Shown here: one piece after another, positions 7,646 through 18,123 of the stretch | Layout of the letters: every line of letters starts with the position of its first letter | Position numbering within the stretch: position 1 is the stretch's first letter | Source: Propionibacterium australiense | GTDB lineage: Bacteria; Actinomycetota; Actinomycetes; Propionibacteriales; Propionibacteriaceae | DNA length: 38,522 nucleotides | Assembly (NCBI RefSeq): GCF_003666605.1 | Contig: NZ_RCIV01000023.1 | Location: 1 to 38,522, forward strand | Direction: 5' to 3' | The notes under the pieces: model-generated | What the model saw: only the letters and a program-made list of their open reading frames with translations | Told to the model about the DNA's origin: nothing | Databases searched by the model: none | Made by a program: the position numbers and the translations under genes

Positions 7646-8087
7646 TCGTGACGGAGGGGAATGATGTCGAGGGGCCTCAGGGTCATCCAGAAGGGATTCG
7701 GCTGCGGCGACGGGGATGCGCGTGGAGTGCATCTGCTGCGGGCGGCGCTGTCGCCGGTGGTGAGTCGTCAGAGGGGTGTGCCAGTGGGTGCAGAAGAAGT
7801 CGTTCCCGCGGCCTGGCATCGAGACGGAGCAGGGGCCGTTGATGGTGGGGTCGGCGGTCGAGGCGTGGCTCGGGAAGAACCCTCGCAGGCCTGGGCGGCC
7901 ACCGACGACGTGATCACCGGGCGTGCCACGACGAATCGTCCACCGGCTCGAGCGAGACGTCCCCCTGCGTCGTGCAGACGACATGGTGTGCGCCGGATCA
8001 GAGGCCGGGTCCGTGCCGTCCCGTGCACCGAAAATGGCGTGACTCGGTGTGATGCTGCCCGGTTCGGCAATCCCCCGGGGATGGCAC

Positions 8088-8123
8088 AAAACCCCTGGCC
8101 AATCAGATGTGGCCAAGGGTTTT
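8088..8123 (-). terminator. Intrinsic terminator of tRNA-Leu
   Basis: AAAACCCCTGGCCA (8088-8101) pairs with TGGCCAAGGGTTTT (8110-8123) with a single mismatch and an 8-base loop. Read on the minus strand it directly follows the tRNA 3' end and is followed by a short T-run. The symmetric A/T ends make it usable on both strands. Confidence 0.85.
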
Positions 8124-8127
8124 CGTC

Positions 8128-8217
8128 TGGTGTCCGAGAGAGGACTTGAACCTCCATGGCCTAAAAGCGGCCACTAGCACCTCAAGCTAGCGCGTCTACC
8201 AATTCCGCCACCCGGAC
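8128..8217 (-). tRNA. tRNA-Leu, anticodon GAG
   Basis: The minus strand reads GTCCGGGTGGCGGAATTGG at the 5' end. The anticodon arm is CTAGC-TTGAGGT-GCTAG, giving anticodon GAG, which reads CUC and CUU. A long variable arm (TGGCCGCTTTTAGGCCA), as expected for leucine tRNA, precedes the T arm with GGTTCAAGTCC. The acceptor stem GTCCGGG pairs with CTCGGAC, and the CCA end is encoded (8128-8130). The terminator follows 4 bases after it. Confidence 0.95.
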
Positions 8218-8370
8218 ATCGCTGCGGCTGACCGCAACAGATAGTGATGGTAGCAGAGTCTCGGGGGATAACGCGAATCAGGGTCATTGCTTTCAGTCTG
8301 CGGCGAGACGCGGCATTGACCGGCGAACCGGATCGGGGCATCGTGGTCCGAGAGCGGACAGGAGACATAC

Positions 8371-8619
8371 GTGAACGGCGGAACGGACCACATCACCTCG
8401 GTGCAGCTGACCCGGCAGATGCGCGGCGGGATCGAGTACGAGGTGCAGCGGATCAGGCTCGCCCGCTGGGTCACCCGCAACCAGGCGCGGCGCATCCTCA
8501 CCGAGCAGGCACAGCACAACGGGTGGGAGCTGTGGCGGCTGCGCCGCTATCGGGATGGTTCGCGTGAGGCCTGGCTGCGACGCAAGATCATCCGGGCCCG
8601 CCTCACCGTGTTCGTGTGA
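8371..8619 (+). CDS. DUF5703 family protein
   Basis: An 82-residue basic protein with the actinobacterial DUF5703 pattern: IEYEVQRIRLARWVTRNQAR, then ILTEQAQHNGWELWRLRRYRDG and WLRRKIIR near the end. The function of this family is unknown. Small conserved proteins of this type sit next to the aldo/keto reductase and mshC in other actinobacteria. Start GTG 8371 follows GGAGA at 8361-8365 by 5 bases. No signal peptide or membrane segment is visible, and the many Arg residues suggest a nucleic acid or membrane surface contact, which is speculative. Confidence 0.8.
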   Translation: MNGGTDHITSVQLTRQMRGGIEYEVQRIRLARWVTRNQARRILTEQAQHNGWELWRLRRYRDGSREAWLRRKIIRARLTVFV

Positions 8620-8640
8620 GGGGCCCGGCCGCTGGTCCGG

Positions 8641-8662
8641 CGCTGCCATGGTCGGGGCAGCG
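8641..8662. terminator. Possible terminator hairpin between DUF5703 and aldo/keto reductase genes
   Basis: CGCTGCC (8641-8647) pairs with GGCAGCG (8656-8662) across 8 bases in the 99-base gap between convergent genes. No T-run follows. Confidence 0.35.
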
Positions 8663-8718
8663 GGTCCGGGACACGGCCAATCCGCCAGATGGGGCGCCGG
8701 GTCCCGTCCGGACGGCTC

Positions 8719-9699
8719 TCAGCCCGACGCGCCCGGCTGCGTTCTGGCCTGGTTCGGGCCGCCGGTCACGTCGTCGAGGGCGGCGATGATCGGCTCGGGC
8801 AGGGTGACCGAGTCGAGATCGAGATAGGGCTCGAGTTGGTCGACCGTGCGCGCGCCGAGCAGGGGAGCGGTGACGCCCGGGGCGTCGCGTACCCACAGCA
8901 GCGCGGTCTGTGCCGGGGTGAGGCCCAGGCCGTCGGCGGCCCGGGCAACGGCATCGACGACGGCGCGGCTGCGTGACTCCAGGTAGGGTTCGACGAACCA
9001 ACTGAAGTGATCCTTGGCTCCCCGGGAGTCCCGGGGCAGGCCCCTGCGGTATTTCCCGGTGAGCACGCCCCGCCCGATGGGTGACCAGGCGAAGAGCCCC
9101 ATGCCGTGCGCGGCAAGCGCCGGAATCACCTCGACCTCGGCCCGCCGGGCCAGCAGCGAGTACTCGACCTGCCCGCTCACCAGGCTGGCGCGCCCGGGAA
9201 GGGCCTTCTGCCAGGCGGCGGCGGTGCCCACCTGCCAGCCGATGAAGTTGCAGACGCCGACGTAGCGCGCCATGCCGGAGCTTACGGCGGTGTCGAGGGC
9301 GGTCAGCGTCTCCTCGTAGGGGGTGTGCCCCCAGGCGTGCACCTGCCACAGGTCGACGTGGTCGGTGTGGAGGCGGCGTAGGGAACCGGCCAGGTCGTCG
9401 AGCATCGCCTTGCGCGAGGTGTCGATGACCTGGCTTCCGTCACGGAACCCGAAACCGGCCTTGGTCGCGATGACCAGGTCATCGCGCCGGACGTGGGTGC
9501 GGGTGATCCGGCCGATCATCTTCTCCGCCGCTCCACCGCCGTAGGCCGGTGCAGTGTCGATGAGGGTTCCGCCTGACTCGGTGAACCGTTCGACGAGGCT
9601 CTCGGCCGTGCGCAGATCGGTGTCGCCGCCCCAGGTCATGGTGCCGAGCCCTAGCCTGCTGACCTCCAGCCCGGAGTCGCCCACCGTGCGCGTCTTCAC
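8719..9699 (-). CDS. Aldo/keto reductase
   Basis: A 326-residue (alpha/beta)8-barrel NAD(P)H-dependent oxidoreductase. Visible family features are [10 protein letters not shown] near the N-terminus, the catalytic tetrad region with Asp/Tyr in [11 protein letters not shown], Lys in VIATKAG and His in WQVHAWG. The middle NFIGWQ and the nucleotide-binding segment near [11 protein letters not shown] are also visible. The substrate is unknown. Start is GTG 9697-9699 with AGGAG 6 bases upstream. It is divergent from mshC, with only about 85 bases between start codons, a conserved actinobacterial arrangement, so a link to mycothiol or redox metabolism is possible but not shown. Confidence 0.92.
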   Translation of the reverse strand: MKTRTVGDSGLEVSRLGLGTMTWGGDTDLRTAESLVERFTESGGTLIDTAPAYGGGAAEKMIGRITRTHVRRDDLVIATKAGFGFRDGSQVIDTSRKAMLDDLAGSLRRLHTDHVDLWQVHAWGHTPYEETLTALDTAVSSGMARYVGVCNFIGWQVGTAAAWQKALPGRASLVSGQVEYSLLARRAEVEVIPALAAHGMGLFAWSPIGRGVLTGKYRRGLPRDSRGAKDHFSWFVEPYLESRSRAVVDAVARAADGLGLTPAQTALLWVRDAPGVTAPLLGARTVDQLEPYLDLDSVTLPEPIIAALDDVTGGPNQARTQPGASG

Positions 9700-9772
9700 C
9701 GAATTCTCCTGCCCCGCGGGCCTGGCTGGTGCCCGTCGTATGTGCTCCCGGGCGCAAGCCTAGTGGTCGCGG

Positions 9773-9778
9773 GTATTT
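9773..9778 (+). promoter_or_regulatory. Candidate -10 of a leaderless mshC transcript
   Basis: TATTTT (9773-9778) lies 7 bases before the mshC ATG at 9786, and no ribosome binding site is present between them. This spacing places the transcript start at or next to the ATG. Confidence 0.45.
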
Positions 9779-9785
9779 TGAGTGC

Positions 9786-11048
9786 ATGCGAGCATGGCCA
9801 ACCGTTGAGGTCCCCACGATCCCTGACACCCCGAGCAGCTACCAGGTGCCTGAGCGGGTGAGCCTGGTCACCACGAACGACAGGGCACTGACCCCGGTCG
9901 GACCGGAACGCGGTGTCGCGGGTCTGTACGTGTGCGGCATCACCCCGTACGATGCGACCCATCTCGGGCATGCGTTCACCTATGTGACGTTCGACGTGCT
10001 GAACCGGGCCTGGCGCGACACCGGTCTCACGGTCCAGTACGCCCAGAACGTCACCGACGTCGACGACCCGCTGCTCGAACGCGCCGCCGCCACCGGCGTC
10101 GACTGGCGTGAGCTGGCCGACGAGCAGGTCGACCTGTTCCGCTCCGACATGACCGCGCTGCGTGTCCTCCCGCCGGACTGGTACGTTCCGGCCACCTCTG
10201 TCATCCCTGAGGTCGTCGAACTGGTGGAAAGGCTCGCCGGGTCCGGGCTCGTCTATCAGGTCGACGACCCCGAGTATCCCGACTGGTACTTCCGTACCAC
10301 CGAGGCCCCCGGGTTCGGCGCCGAGAGCCACCTCGGCCGCGAGGCCATGCTCGTCGAGTTCGCCGAACACGGCGGCGACCCCGATCGCCCCGGCAAGAAG
10401 GACGCCCTCGACTGCCTGGTCTGGCGTCTGGAGCGCCCCGGTGAGCCCGCATGGGAGTCCTCGCTCGGGCGCGGTCGTCCCGGCTGGCACATCGAGTGCA
10501 CCGTCACCGCCCTCAACCGCCTCGGCACGGCCTTCGCCGTCCAGGGCGGCGGCCGCGACCTGACCTTCCCGCACCATGAGATGTGCGCTGCCGAGGCCAT
10601 CGCCGCCACCGGCGAGCCGTTCGCCGCGGCCTACGCGCACGTCGGCATGGTCGGCATGGACGGCGAGAAGATGAGCAAGTCACTCGGCAACCTCGAGCTC
10701 GTCAGTCGGCTGACTGCCGGTGGCGCCGATCCGATGGCGGTCCGCCTCGCGCTGCTCACCCACCACTACCGCGGTGACTGGGAGTGGAGCGCTGAGCAGC
10801 TCGGCACGGCCCAGCGTCGCCTGGACGCCTGGCGCGCCGCTGCCCGAGCCGACCGCGGCACGAGCGCCGTACCGGTCATCGCCGATCTGCGCCGTGCGCT
10901 GCGCAACGACCTGGATGTCCCGACCGCTCTCGCGGTCGTCGACGAGTGGAGTTCCGCGGTCCTGGCCGGCGACGGGCAGGACGAGGAGGCCCCCGGGCAG
11001 GTGGCCGCGGCCGTCGATGCCCTGCTCGGTGTCGCCCTGATCCGCTGA
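9786..11048 (+). CDS. mshC: L-cysteine:1D-myo-inositol 2-amino-2-deoxy-alpha-D-glucopyranoside ligase MshC
   Basis: This 420-residue cytosolic enzyme joins cysteine to GlcN-inositol in mycothiol synthesis. It is a cysteinyl-tRNA synthetase paralogue. The zinc-ligand Cys is C50 in [15 protein letters not shown], the HIGH-like motif is HLGH (59-62), the GWHIECT segment is present and the KMSKS motif is at 295-299. It lacks the long C-terminal anticodon domain of CysS and keeps the MshC N-terminus ([12 protein letters not shown]). The start ATG 9786 gives the usual N-terminus; an upstream frame from 9729 is probably non-coding. It ends before a terminator shared with convergent ftsH. This marks the organism as a mycothiol producer. 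Confidence 0.96.
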   Translation: MRAWPTVEVPTIPDTPSSYQVPERVSLVTTNDRALTPVGPERGVAGLYVCGITPYDATHLGHAFTYVTFDVLNRAWRDTGLTVQYAQNVTDVDDPLLERAAATGVDWRELADEQVDLFRSDMTALRVLPPDWYVPATSVIPEVVELVERLAGSGLVYQVDDPEYPDWYFRTTEAPGFGAESHLGREAMLVEFAEHGGDPDRPGKKDALDCLVWRLERPGEPAWESSLGRGRPGWHIECTVTALNRLGTAFAVQGGGRDLTFPHHEMCAAEAIAATGEPFAAAYAHVGMVGMDGEKMSKSLGNLELVSRLTAGGADPMAVRLALLTHHYRGDWEWSAEQLGTAQRRLDAWRAAARADRGTSAVPVIADLRRALRNDLDVPTALAVVDEWSSAVLAGDGQDEEAPGQVAAAVDALLGVALIR

Positions 11049-11137
11049 CGCGGCGAGCCGGTCCCGTGCGGCGGCCGGTGAGAGCGGGTCCGGCGCGCCG
11101 GGCGATGGTGCCGACAGGACATGCCGGGCGGCGATAC

Positions 11138-11173
11138 GTGTGGGTCCGACCCCAAGGGAGGTCGGGCCCACAC
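11138..11173. terminator. Bidirectional terminator between mshC and ftsH
   Basis: GTGTGGGTCCGACC (11138-11151) pairs with GGTCGGGCCCACAC (11160-11173), 14 bp with one G-U pair and an 8-base loop, between convergent genes. Confidence 0.75.
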
Positions 11174-11182
11174 GGCGCTCTG

Positions 11183-13336
<2,154 letters not shown>

Positions 13337-13470
13337 GAACACCTCCTGTGCAGTGCATATCGATAGTAGGTGCCTCAGCAGACAAATTCCCGTCGCCGGC
13401 GCCCGGCGGGCCTCTCCTCGGCGCGAACCCGGCCGGTGCCGCGCCCGCGAGCATCCGACGCATCGGTGCC

Positions 13471-13545
13471 CGATCCGGGGTGCTCAGGGGCGGGCCGTCG
13501 CCAGTGCCCCGCCCGGCTCGGCGCCGCGTCCGATCCGGGGTGCTC
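13471..13545 (+). repeat. 15-bp direct repeat upstream of hisE
   Basis: CGATCCGGGGTGCTC occurs at 13471-13485 and again at 13531-13545, exactly 60 bp apart, in the 230-base gap between ftsH and hisE. The second copy ends 10 bases before the hisE -10-like hexamer. Confidence 0.7.
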
Positions 13546-13555
13546 CCGGGTGGGC

Positions 13556-13561
13556 TAGGCT
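13556..13561 (+). promoter_or_regulatory. Candidate -10 of a leaderless hisE transcript
   Basis: TAGGCT (13556-13561) lies 6 bases before the GTG start at 13568. No Shine-Dalgarno sequence is present, so transcription probably starts at the start codon. Confidence 0.5.
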
Positions 13562-13567
13562 GGCGCG

Positions 13568-13834
13568 GTGAGCAAGAGTTTCGATCAGCTGTTCGCCGAA
13601 CTGACCCGGACGGCGGCCGAGCGCCCGGCCGGGTCCGGTACCGTCGCAAAACTGGACGAGGGCACCCACGCCATCGGCAAGAAGGTCGTCGAGGAGGCGT
13701 CCGAGGTCTGGATGGCCGCCGAGTACCAGTCCCGGGAACAGCTGGCCGTCGAGATCAGCCAGCTCCTGTACTGGGCGCAGGTCATGATGATCGACAAGGG
13801 GCTCGCCCTGGAAGACGTCTACCGTCACCTGTGA
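13568..13834 (+). CDS. hisE: Phosphoribosyl-ATP diphosphatase HisE
   Basis: This 88-residue enzyme catalyses the second step of histidine synthesis (PR-ATP to PR-AMP). It is an all-alpha MazG-like fold with the signature [25 protein letters not shown], whose Glu residues bind Mg2+, and a second helix [21 protein letters not shown]. It is stand-alone and not fused to HisI, as usual in actinobacteria. Start is GTG 13568, probably leaderless. hisG follows after 66 bases, giving the common hisE-hisG pair; the remaining his genes are elsewhere. Confidence 0.95.
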   Translation: MSKSFDQLFAELTRTAAERPAGSGTVAKLDEGTHAIGKKVVEEASEVWMAAEYQSREQLAVEISQLLYWAQVMMIDKGLALEDVYRHL

Positions 13835-13900
13835 CAGCCCTGCTCGCCAGACCCCTCCCGCGGCCTGCCGGGCCGCGCAGACCGTCGAAGGAAGCTCGTC

Positions 13901-14764
13901 GTGAGTGAAGACACACTGATGCGTATCGCCGTGCCCAACAAGGGCGCCCTGGCCGCCGCCGCCGCCCAGATGCTGCACGAGGCGGGCTATGCGCAGCGCA
14001 CCGACTCGAAGGAACTCGTCCTGGCCGACGAGGAGAACGGCGTCGAGTTCTACTATCTGCGGCCGCGCGACATCGCCGTCTACGTGGGTGAGGGCACTCT
14101 CGACCTGGGTATCACCGGCCGGGACATGCTCGTCGACTCCGGCGCTGCCGCCAGCGAGATCCTCTCGCTGGGTTTCGGCGTGAGCCGTTTCCGTTTCGCG
14201 GCCCCGAAGGAGGCCGGTTACCAGCTGGCCGACCTGAACGGCAAGCGGATCGCCACCAGCTACCCCGGCCTGCTGCGCCGCTACCTTGCCGAGCACGGCA
14301 TCGACGCCCGCCTCGTCCACCTCGACGGCGCCGTCGAGTCGAGCATCGCCCTCGGTGTCGCCGATGCGATCGCCGATGTCGTCGAGACCGGCACGACACT
14401 GCGCAAGGCCGGTCTCGAGCTCTTCGGCGAGCCGATCCTCAAGAGCGAGGGCATCCTGATCCGCCGCAACTCCGGCGAGATCGACGCCATCGCGCTCGAC
14501 CACTTCACCCGCCGCCTCTCGAGCGTCCTGGTGGCCCGGGACTACGTCCTCATGGACTACGACTGCCCGACCGCGGTGCTCGAGGAGGCCACGGTGCTGA
14601 CCCCGGGCTACGCCGCACCGACCATCACCGAGCTGGCCCGGCCGGACTGGGTCGCCGTGCGCGCCATGGTGCGCCGCGGCGATGCCCAGCGGCTCATGGA
14701 CGAGCTGTGGGATCTCGGTGCTCGCGCGATCCTCGTGACCGAACTCGGGGCCTGCCGGCTCTGA
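13901..14764 (+). CDS. hisG: ATP phosphoribosyltransferase HisG (long form)
   Basis: A 287-residue long-form HisG, the first and feedback-controlled enzyme of histidine synthesis. The N-terminal catalytic lobes hold MRIAVPNKGAL and the PRPP-binding segment DAIADVVETGTTLRKAGL. The C-terminal ACT-like regulatory domain (about 215-287, ending ALLVTELGACRL-like) senses histidine, so no HisZ is needed. Start GTG 13901 is favoured by GAAGGAAG 7 bases upstream; ATG 13919 is possible. It faces a convergent membrane-protein gene. Confidence 0.95.
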   Translation: MSEDTLMRIAVPNKGALAAAAAQMLHEAGYAQRTDSKELVLADEENGVEFYYLRPRDIAVYVGEGTLDLGITGRDMLVDSGAAASEILSLGFGVSRFRFAAPKEAGYQLADLNGKRIATSYPGLLRRYLAEHGIDARLVHLDGAVESSIALGVADAIADVVETGTTLRKAGLELFGEPILKSEGILIRRNSGEIDAIALDHFTRRLSSVLVARDYVLMDYDCPTAVLEEATVLTPGYAAPTITELARPDWVAVRAMVRRGDAQRLMDELWDLGARAILVTELGACRL

Positions 14765-14779
14765 GCAGGCCGAGGTCGG

Positions 14780-14818
14780 GCCCCTTTCCCGGGGCTGAGA
14801 TCCTGAGGCAGAAGGATC
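14780..14818. terminator. Possible terminator hairpins between hisG and the membrane-protein gene
   Basis: Two short stems occur in the 52-base gap: GCCCC/GGGGC (14780-14795) and GATCCT/AGGATC (14799-14818). Neither has a T-run. The second overlaps the stop codon of the minus-strand gene. Confidence 0.3.
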
Positions 14819-15293
14819 AGTCGATGCCGCGGCGCTGCAGGATCGTGGTGATCTCCGTCTCGTCCAGGTCATCGGTGACAGGGCCCTTGCTCGCAGCGGG
14901 CTCGGGCCGGCCGGCTGCGGGGCTCGAGGCGCCACTGACCCCCAGACGCTTCTGCATCGCGGCCTCCCGGCGCTGCTTGCCCTCGGCCCGGCTCACACCA
15001 TCCATGAACGAGGCGATGACGTAGAGGAGCAGGCCCAGGCCGGCGCAGATGATGCCCGCCCACATCCTGGTGTCCAGGCTCTGCTCTCGGGCCCAGCTCA
15101 CGAGGCCCCGTGCGGCATCGGCAAGGAGAACCATCACATCGGTCAGCCAGGCGCCGACGAAGAAGACCGAGAAGGCGATGCCGTGCAGGAGGGCGCGGGC
15201 GCTGCGGCGACGTCGCCACCCCAGGACCGCGTAGAGCAGCCCGAGAGCGACCAGTGCGGCGGTGACGACGAGAGCCAGGGTCTGGGCATTCAT
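14817..15293 (-). CDS. Hypothetical membrane protein with three TM segments
   Basis: A 158-residue protein not recognised by family. Three hydrophobic helices are visible at about 5-25, 37-58 and 78-97, separated by a short Arg-rich loop (WRRRRSARAL) and a polar loop. The cytosolic-looking tail (about 100-158) is Ala/Pro-rich with basic RREAAMQKRLG and ends with DLDETEITTILQRRGID. This looks like a short conserved terminal motif that could be a binding epitope. It is convergent with hisG and divergent from infC. No catalytic motif is apparent, so it may be a scaffold or a small sensor. Confidence 0.65.
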   Translation of the reverse strand: MNAQTLALVVTAALVALGLLYAVLGWRRRRSARALLHGIAFSVFFVGAWLTDVMVLLADAARGLVSWAREQSLDTRMWAGIICAGLGLLLYVIASFMDGVSRAEGKQRREAAMQKRLGVSGASSPAAGRPEPAASKGPVTDDLDETEITTILQRRGID

Positions 15294-15353
15294 GACTCAA
15301 GACTGTCACATGAACACCGGCCACGCCCGCTCCCGGTGCGGCGCCGGGCCGAT

Positions 15354-15382
15354 TTCGTTCGCCGGTTCCCGTCGTCTAAACT
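15354..15382 (+). promoter_or_regulatory. Candidate promoter of the infC operon
   Basis: -35-like TTCGTT (15354-15359), 17-base spacer and -10 TAAACT (15377-15382). This gives an untranslated leader of about 240 bases before the infC start, long enough for attenuation control. The -35 is weak. Confidence 0.45.
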
Positions 15383-15559
15383 TGAGGAGTTGACCGGCGT
15401 CGGGTCATCGTCCCGGTGCCGCCATCAGCACGCAAGTGGAGGCCTGACTCCCACCTTGCCGCGCCTCGCGCGACGGGTCAGTTTGTGCAGGACGCGTGGC
15501 TGCCTGAGCAGCCGCGCGGGGGCTCCTTGTCCCCGTCGTCGTCCGGTCCGGACATCGCC

Positions 15560-15588
15560 AGGCCTTCACCCGCGGGTGAAGGCCTTTT
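15560..15588 (+). terminator. Intrinsic terminator (attenuator) in the infC leader
   Basis: AGGCCTTCACCC (15560-15571) pairs perfectly with GGGTGAAGGCCT (15574-15585), followed by TTTT. It ends about 40 bases before the infC start codon and about 180 bases after the putative transcript start, so it can stop transcription before the operon. An earlier AGGCCT in the leader (about 15438-15443) could pair with one arm as an antiterminator; this is inference. Confidence 0.75.
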
Positions 15589-15628
15589 CCGTCTGCCGGT
15601 CACGACGGCCACGTCATTGGAGGACATA

Positions 15629-16315
15629 ATCAGCAACGAACTGCGCATCAACGAGCGCATCCGTGTTCCCGAGGTTCGCCTCGTCGGACCCAACGGCGAG
15701 CAGATCGGCATCGTCCGCGTCGAGCAGGCGATGCAGCTCGCCCGTGAACAGGACCTCGATCTCGTCGAGGTCGCGGCGAATGCGCGCCCGCCCGTCTGCA
15801 AACTCATGGACTACGGCAAGTTCAAGTACGAGAACGCCCAGAAGGCCCGCGAGTCCCGCCGCAACCAGTCCAACACCGTCGTCAAGGAGATGAAGCTCCG
15901 ACCCAAGATCGACGAGCACGACTACGAGACCAAGAAGGGTCATGTCGTTCGTTTCCTGCGCGGCGGCGACAAGGTGAAGATCACCATCATGTTCCGGGGC
16001 CGCGAGCAGTCGCGCCCCGAACTCGGCCTCAACCTGCTCAAGCGCCTGGCCGACGATGTCATCGAGGACGGCGTCGTCGAGCAGAATCCCAAGCAGGAGG
16101 GGCGCAACATGCACATGGTGCTGACCCCCACCCGCAAGAAGAGCGAGGCCCGCACCGAGCAGGAGGCCGAGAAGGCCCGCAAGCTGGCCCGCCGTGCCGA
16201 TGAGGCCGCTGCTGAGAAGGCCGAGGAGGCCCGCCTCCGTGAGGAGGCCAGGAAGCAGCCCAAGAAGAAGAAGCGTGGTCCGGCCGACAACATGGACCCC
16301 GATGTCGATCTGTGA
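15629..16315 (+). CDS. infC: Translation initiation factor IF-3, probable AUC start
   Basis: A 228-residue IF3. The conserved body begins [20 protein letters not shown], has the linker region around [20 protein letters not shown], and the C-domain with [21 protein letters not shown] and MFRGREQSR. The start is placed at ATC 15629, 5 bases after GGAGG (15619-15623). No ATG or GTG is suitably placed, and infC is known for non-standard AUU/AUC starts that allow autoregulation by IF3. A Lys/Glu/Ala-rich tail of about 45 residues after the C-domain extends the protein beyond the usual ~180 residues. It is the first gene of the infC-rpmI-rplT operon. Confidence 0.93.
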   Translation: MSNELRINERIRVPEVRLVGPNGEQIGIVRVEQAMQLAREQDLDLVEVAANARPPVCKLMDYGKFKYENAQKARESRRNQSNTVVKEMKLRPKIDEHDYETKKGHVVRFLRGGDKVKITIMFRGREQSRPELGLNLLKRLADDVIEDGVVEQNPKQEGRNMHMVLTPTRKKSEARTEQEAEKARKLARRADEAAAEKAEEARLREEARKQPKKKKRGPADNMDPDVDL

Positions 16316-16388
16316 GCCACGGCTCGCAGGAGGCCTCGACAACCAGCTGACGTCGGTGGACGTCGGACGATAGTGAATGGAGCGACAG

Positions 16389-16583
16389 ATGCCCAAGATG
16401 AAGACGCACTCCGGTGCCAAGAAGCGTTTCAAGGTGACCGGCAGCGGCAAGCTCATGCACGCCCGCGCCGGCAAGGCACACCTGAACGAGCACAAGCCCA
16501 CCCGGCGCACCCGTCGTCTCTCGGTGGACGCCCCGCTCAACAAGGCAGACGCCAAGAAGGCCCGCAGGATGCTCGGCATCTGA
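16389..16583 (+). CDS. rpmI: 50S ribosomal protein L35
   Basis: A 64-residue basic protein with the L35 N-terminus [20 protein letters not shown] and the C-terminal [16 protein letters not shown]-type end. Start ATG 16389 is preceded by GGAGCGA; an upstream in-frame ATG at 16377 would add four residues that L35 lacks. It lies between infC and rplT, the universal order. Confidence 0.97.
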   Translation: MPKMKTHSGAKKRFKVTGSGKLMHARAGKAHLNEHKPTRRTRRLSVDAPLNKADAKKARRMLGI

Positions 16584-16629
16584 GCCGGCGTTTTTCCTCA
16601 TCGATCGTTCAAACCAAGGAGTACAAACC

Positions 16630-17001
16630 ATGGCACGCGTCAAGCGCGCAGTGAATGCGAAGAAGAAGCGTCGCGAGATCCTCGAGCAGGCGTCGGGCTA
16701 CCGCGGTCAGCGGTCCCGTCTCTACCGCAAGGCCAAGGAGCAGGTGCTGCACTCGGGCACCTACGCCTTCCGCGACCGCAAGGCCAGGAAGGGCGATTTC
16801 CGCTCGCTGTGGATCCAGCGCATCAATGCTGCGACCCGCGCCGAGGGCATGACCTACAACCGTTTCATCAGCGGCCTGAAGAACGCCGGCGTCGAGGTCG
16901 ACCGCAAGATCCTCGCCGAGCTCGCCGTGAGCGATCCCACCGCGTTCTCGGCCCTGGTGAAGGTCGCCAAGGAGAACCAGCCCGCCGCCAACGCGGCCTG
17001 A
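16630..17001 (+). CDS. rplT: 50S ribosomal protein L20
   Basis: A 123-residue L20 with the N-terminal [20 protein letters not shown] and the conserved [16 protein letters not shown] and [21 protein letters not shown] segments. AAGGAG lies 8-9 bases before the ATG. In Bacillus, L20 binds an infC leader to control the operon, so the terminator in the infC leader here could be its target. Confidence 0.97.
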   Translation: MARVKRAVNAKKKRREILEQASGYRGQRSRLYRKAKEQVLHSGTYAFRDRKARKGDFRSLWIQRINAATRAEGMTYNRFISGLKNAGVEVDRKILAELAVSDPTAFSALVKVAKENQPAANAA

Positions 17002-17026
17002 CCCAGGCCGCTGTGGCGCGAGAAGC

Positions 17027-17839
17027 ATGAAGGACCAGCCGAACCCGGACGTCCCTCTCATCTCTGGCAGGGCGCTGGGTTCGGCTCGTCGTCTGCGGCG
17101 ACGGAAGGCTCGTGCCGAGACGGGCCTGTTCCTCGCCGAGGGCGCGCAGGTGGTGCGTGAGGCCCTGAGGTGTCCGGGAGTGGTCGTCAGGCTCGTCGTC
17201 GACGATCCGCAACGCCATGGCGAACTCATACCGGTGGCTGCCGGCGTCGAGGTGGTACGCGCCCGCCCCGAAGACCTGCGCGCCCTGTGCGACACGGTCA
17301 CGCCGCAGGGCGTCGTAGCGGTCTGCCGCTGGCCCCGGGCGCGCCTGGCGGCGGTGCAGAACCCGCGCCTCGTCGTCATCTGCGCCCAGGTGCGGGACCC
17401 GGGCAACGCGGGCACGGTCGTGCGATGTGCCGACGCCTTCGGTGCGGACGCCGTGGTCCTCACCCGTGGCTCGGTCGACGTCACCAACCCCAAGACCGTC
17501 CGCGCCACGGTCGGCAGTCTCTTCCACCTGCCCGTCGTCACGGACGTCGATCTCGGCGAGACGATCGAGTGGGCCCACGCCCAGAACATGACGGTGCTCG
17601 CCGCCGATGGCGGAGGGGTCCCCCTCGACGAACTCGACGCCCGGGGCGAGCTGGCCCGCCCCACGGCGTGGCTGATGGGCAACGAGGCGTGGGGGCTGCC
17701 CGCTGAGCATCTCGCGGCGGCCGACCAGGTGGCGGCAGTGCCGATGTGGGGGCGGGCGGAGAGCCTCAACCTGTCGACCGCGGCGGCGATCTGCCTGTAC
17801 GCCTCGGCCAGTGCCCAGCGGAGGTCACCGGAACAATGA
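17027..17839 (+). CDS. SpoU/TrmH family RNA 2'-O-methyltransferase
   Basis: A 270-residue SPOUT methyltransferase. The N-terminal substrate-binding domain includes FLAEGAQVVREAL. The knotted domain holds motif 1 RDPGNAGTVVRCADAFGADAV, motif 2 WLMGNEAWGLP and motif 3 AESLNLSTAAAICLYA. These proteins methylate ribose in 23S rRNA, and the place after rplT is common in actinobacteria. The precise target nucleotide cannot be read from sequence. Start ATG 17027 follows rplT by 25 bases. The stop overlaps a small downstream gene (ATGA). Confidence 0.92.
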   Translation: MKDQPNPDVPLISGRALGSARRLRRRKARAETGLFLAEGAQVVREALRCPGVVVRLVVDDPQRHGELIPVAAGVEVVRARPEDLRALCDTVTPQGVVAVCRWPRARLAAVQNPRLVVICAQVRDPGNAGTVVRCADAFGADAVVLTRGSVDVTNPKTVRATVGSLFHLPVVTDVDLGETIEWAHAQNMTVLAADGGGVPLDELDARGELARPTAWLMGNEAWGLPAEHLAAADQVAAVPMWGRAESLNLSTAAAICLYASASAQRRSPEQ

Positions 17840-17991
17840 ACACGGCCGTCGACGCCCTCCTCATCGTGCTCATCATCGCTGCCGCCATCGCCGCAGGCGG
17901 GTTGTTCTGGCTCGGCCACCGGCAGTCGCGGCGGCAGCCGGGCGCCGGCCCGGACAGCGGTGGACGGCCCGGGAACCCACAGGGGCAGTGA
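17836..17991 (+). CDS. Small single-pass membrane protein (51 aa)
   Basis: A 51-residue protein with one hydrophobic helix (about residues 7-27, LLIVLIIAAAIAAGGLFWL) followed by a short basic, Gly/Pro-rich tail (HRQSRRQPG...). It starts at ATG 17836, overlapping the methyltransferase stop by ATGA, with GGAGG about 11 bases upstream. No family is recognised. The overlap and the clear transmembrane helix argue that it is translated. Confidence 0.6.
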   Translation: MNTAVDALLIVLIIAAAIAAGGLFWLGHRQSRRQPGAGPDSGGRPGNPQGQ

Positions 17992-18123
17992 TCCGGCACC
18001 GGAGGCGGAGACGTGACTACCGTGAGCCCGTCCCTCGTGCCGTGCCAGGGGCTGGTGGCCGACGGTCCGCCCCGCCGAATCCCGTCTGCTGATGCTCGGA
18101 CCGGGGCCAGGCAGGCAGGCCCC

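Larger units (their letters stand above)
7141..8087. other. Long intergenic stretch (about 950 bases) with no convincing gene
   Basis: Open frames here show no recognisable protein family. The longest plus-strand one (7661-8149) runs through the tRNA terminator into the tRNA gene. The stretch does hold structure: six copies of GGGGGTG (7157-7468), an AGCTGTGAAC/GTTCACAGCT pair (7178-7187, 7384-7393), two A/T tracts one helical turn apart (7564-7584), and a perfect CRP-type palindrome (7627-7642). A small RNA or a short unrecognised gene is possible. Confidence 0.5.

Noticed and set aside
7475-8116. Minus-strand frame of 213 codons
   Set aside because: Low-complexity Arg/Pro/Ser composition, no family features, and it crosses the tRNA terminator.
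7661-8149. Plus-strand frame of 162 codons after GGAGGGG
   Set aside because: It runs through the tRNA terminator into the tRNA antisense, has mixed third-position bases and no family match. Kept only as a possibility in the findings.
7768-8157. Minus-strand open frame beginning MEVQVLSRTP
   Set aside because: The start lies in the tRNA-Leu gene; this N-terminus is a known artefact of translating tRNA sequences.
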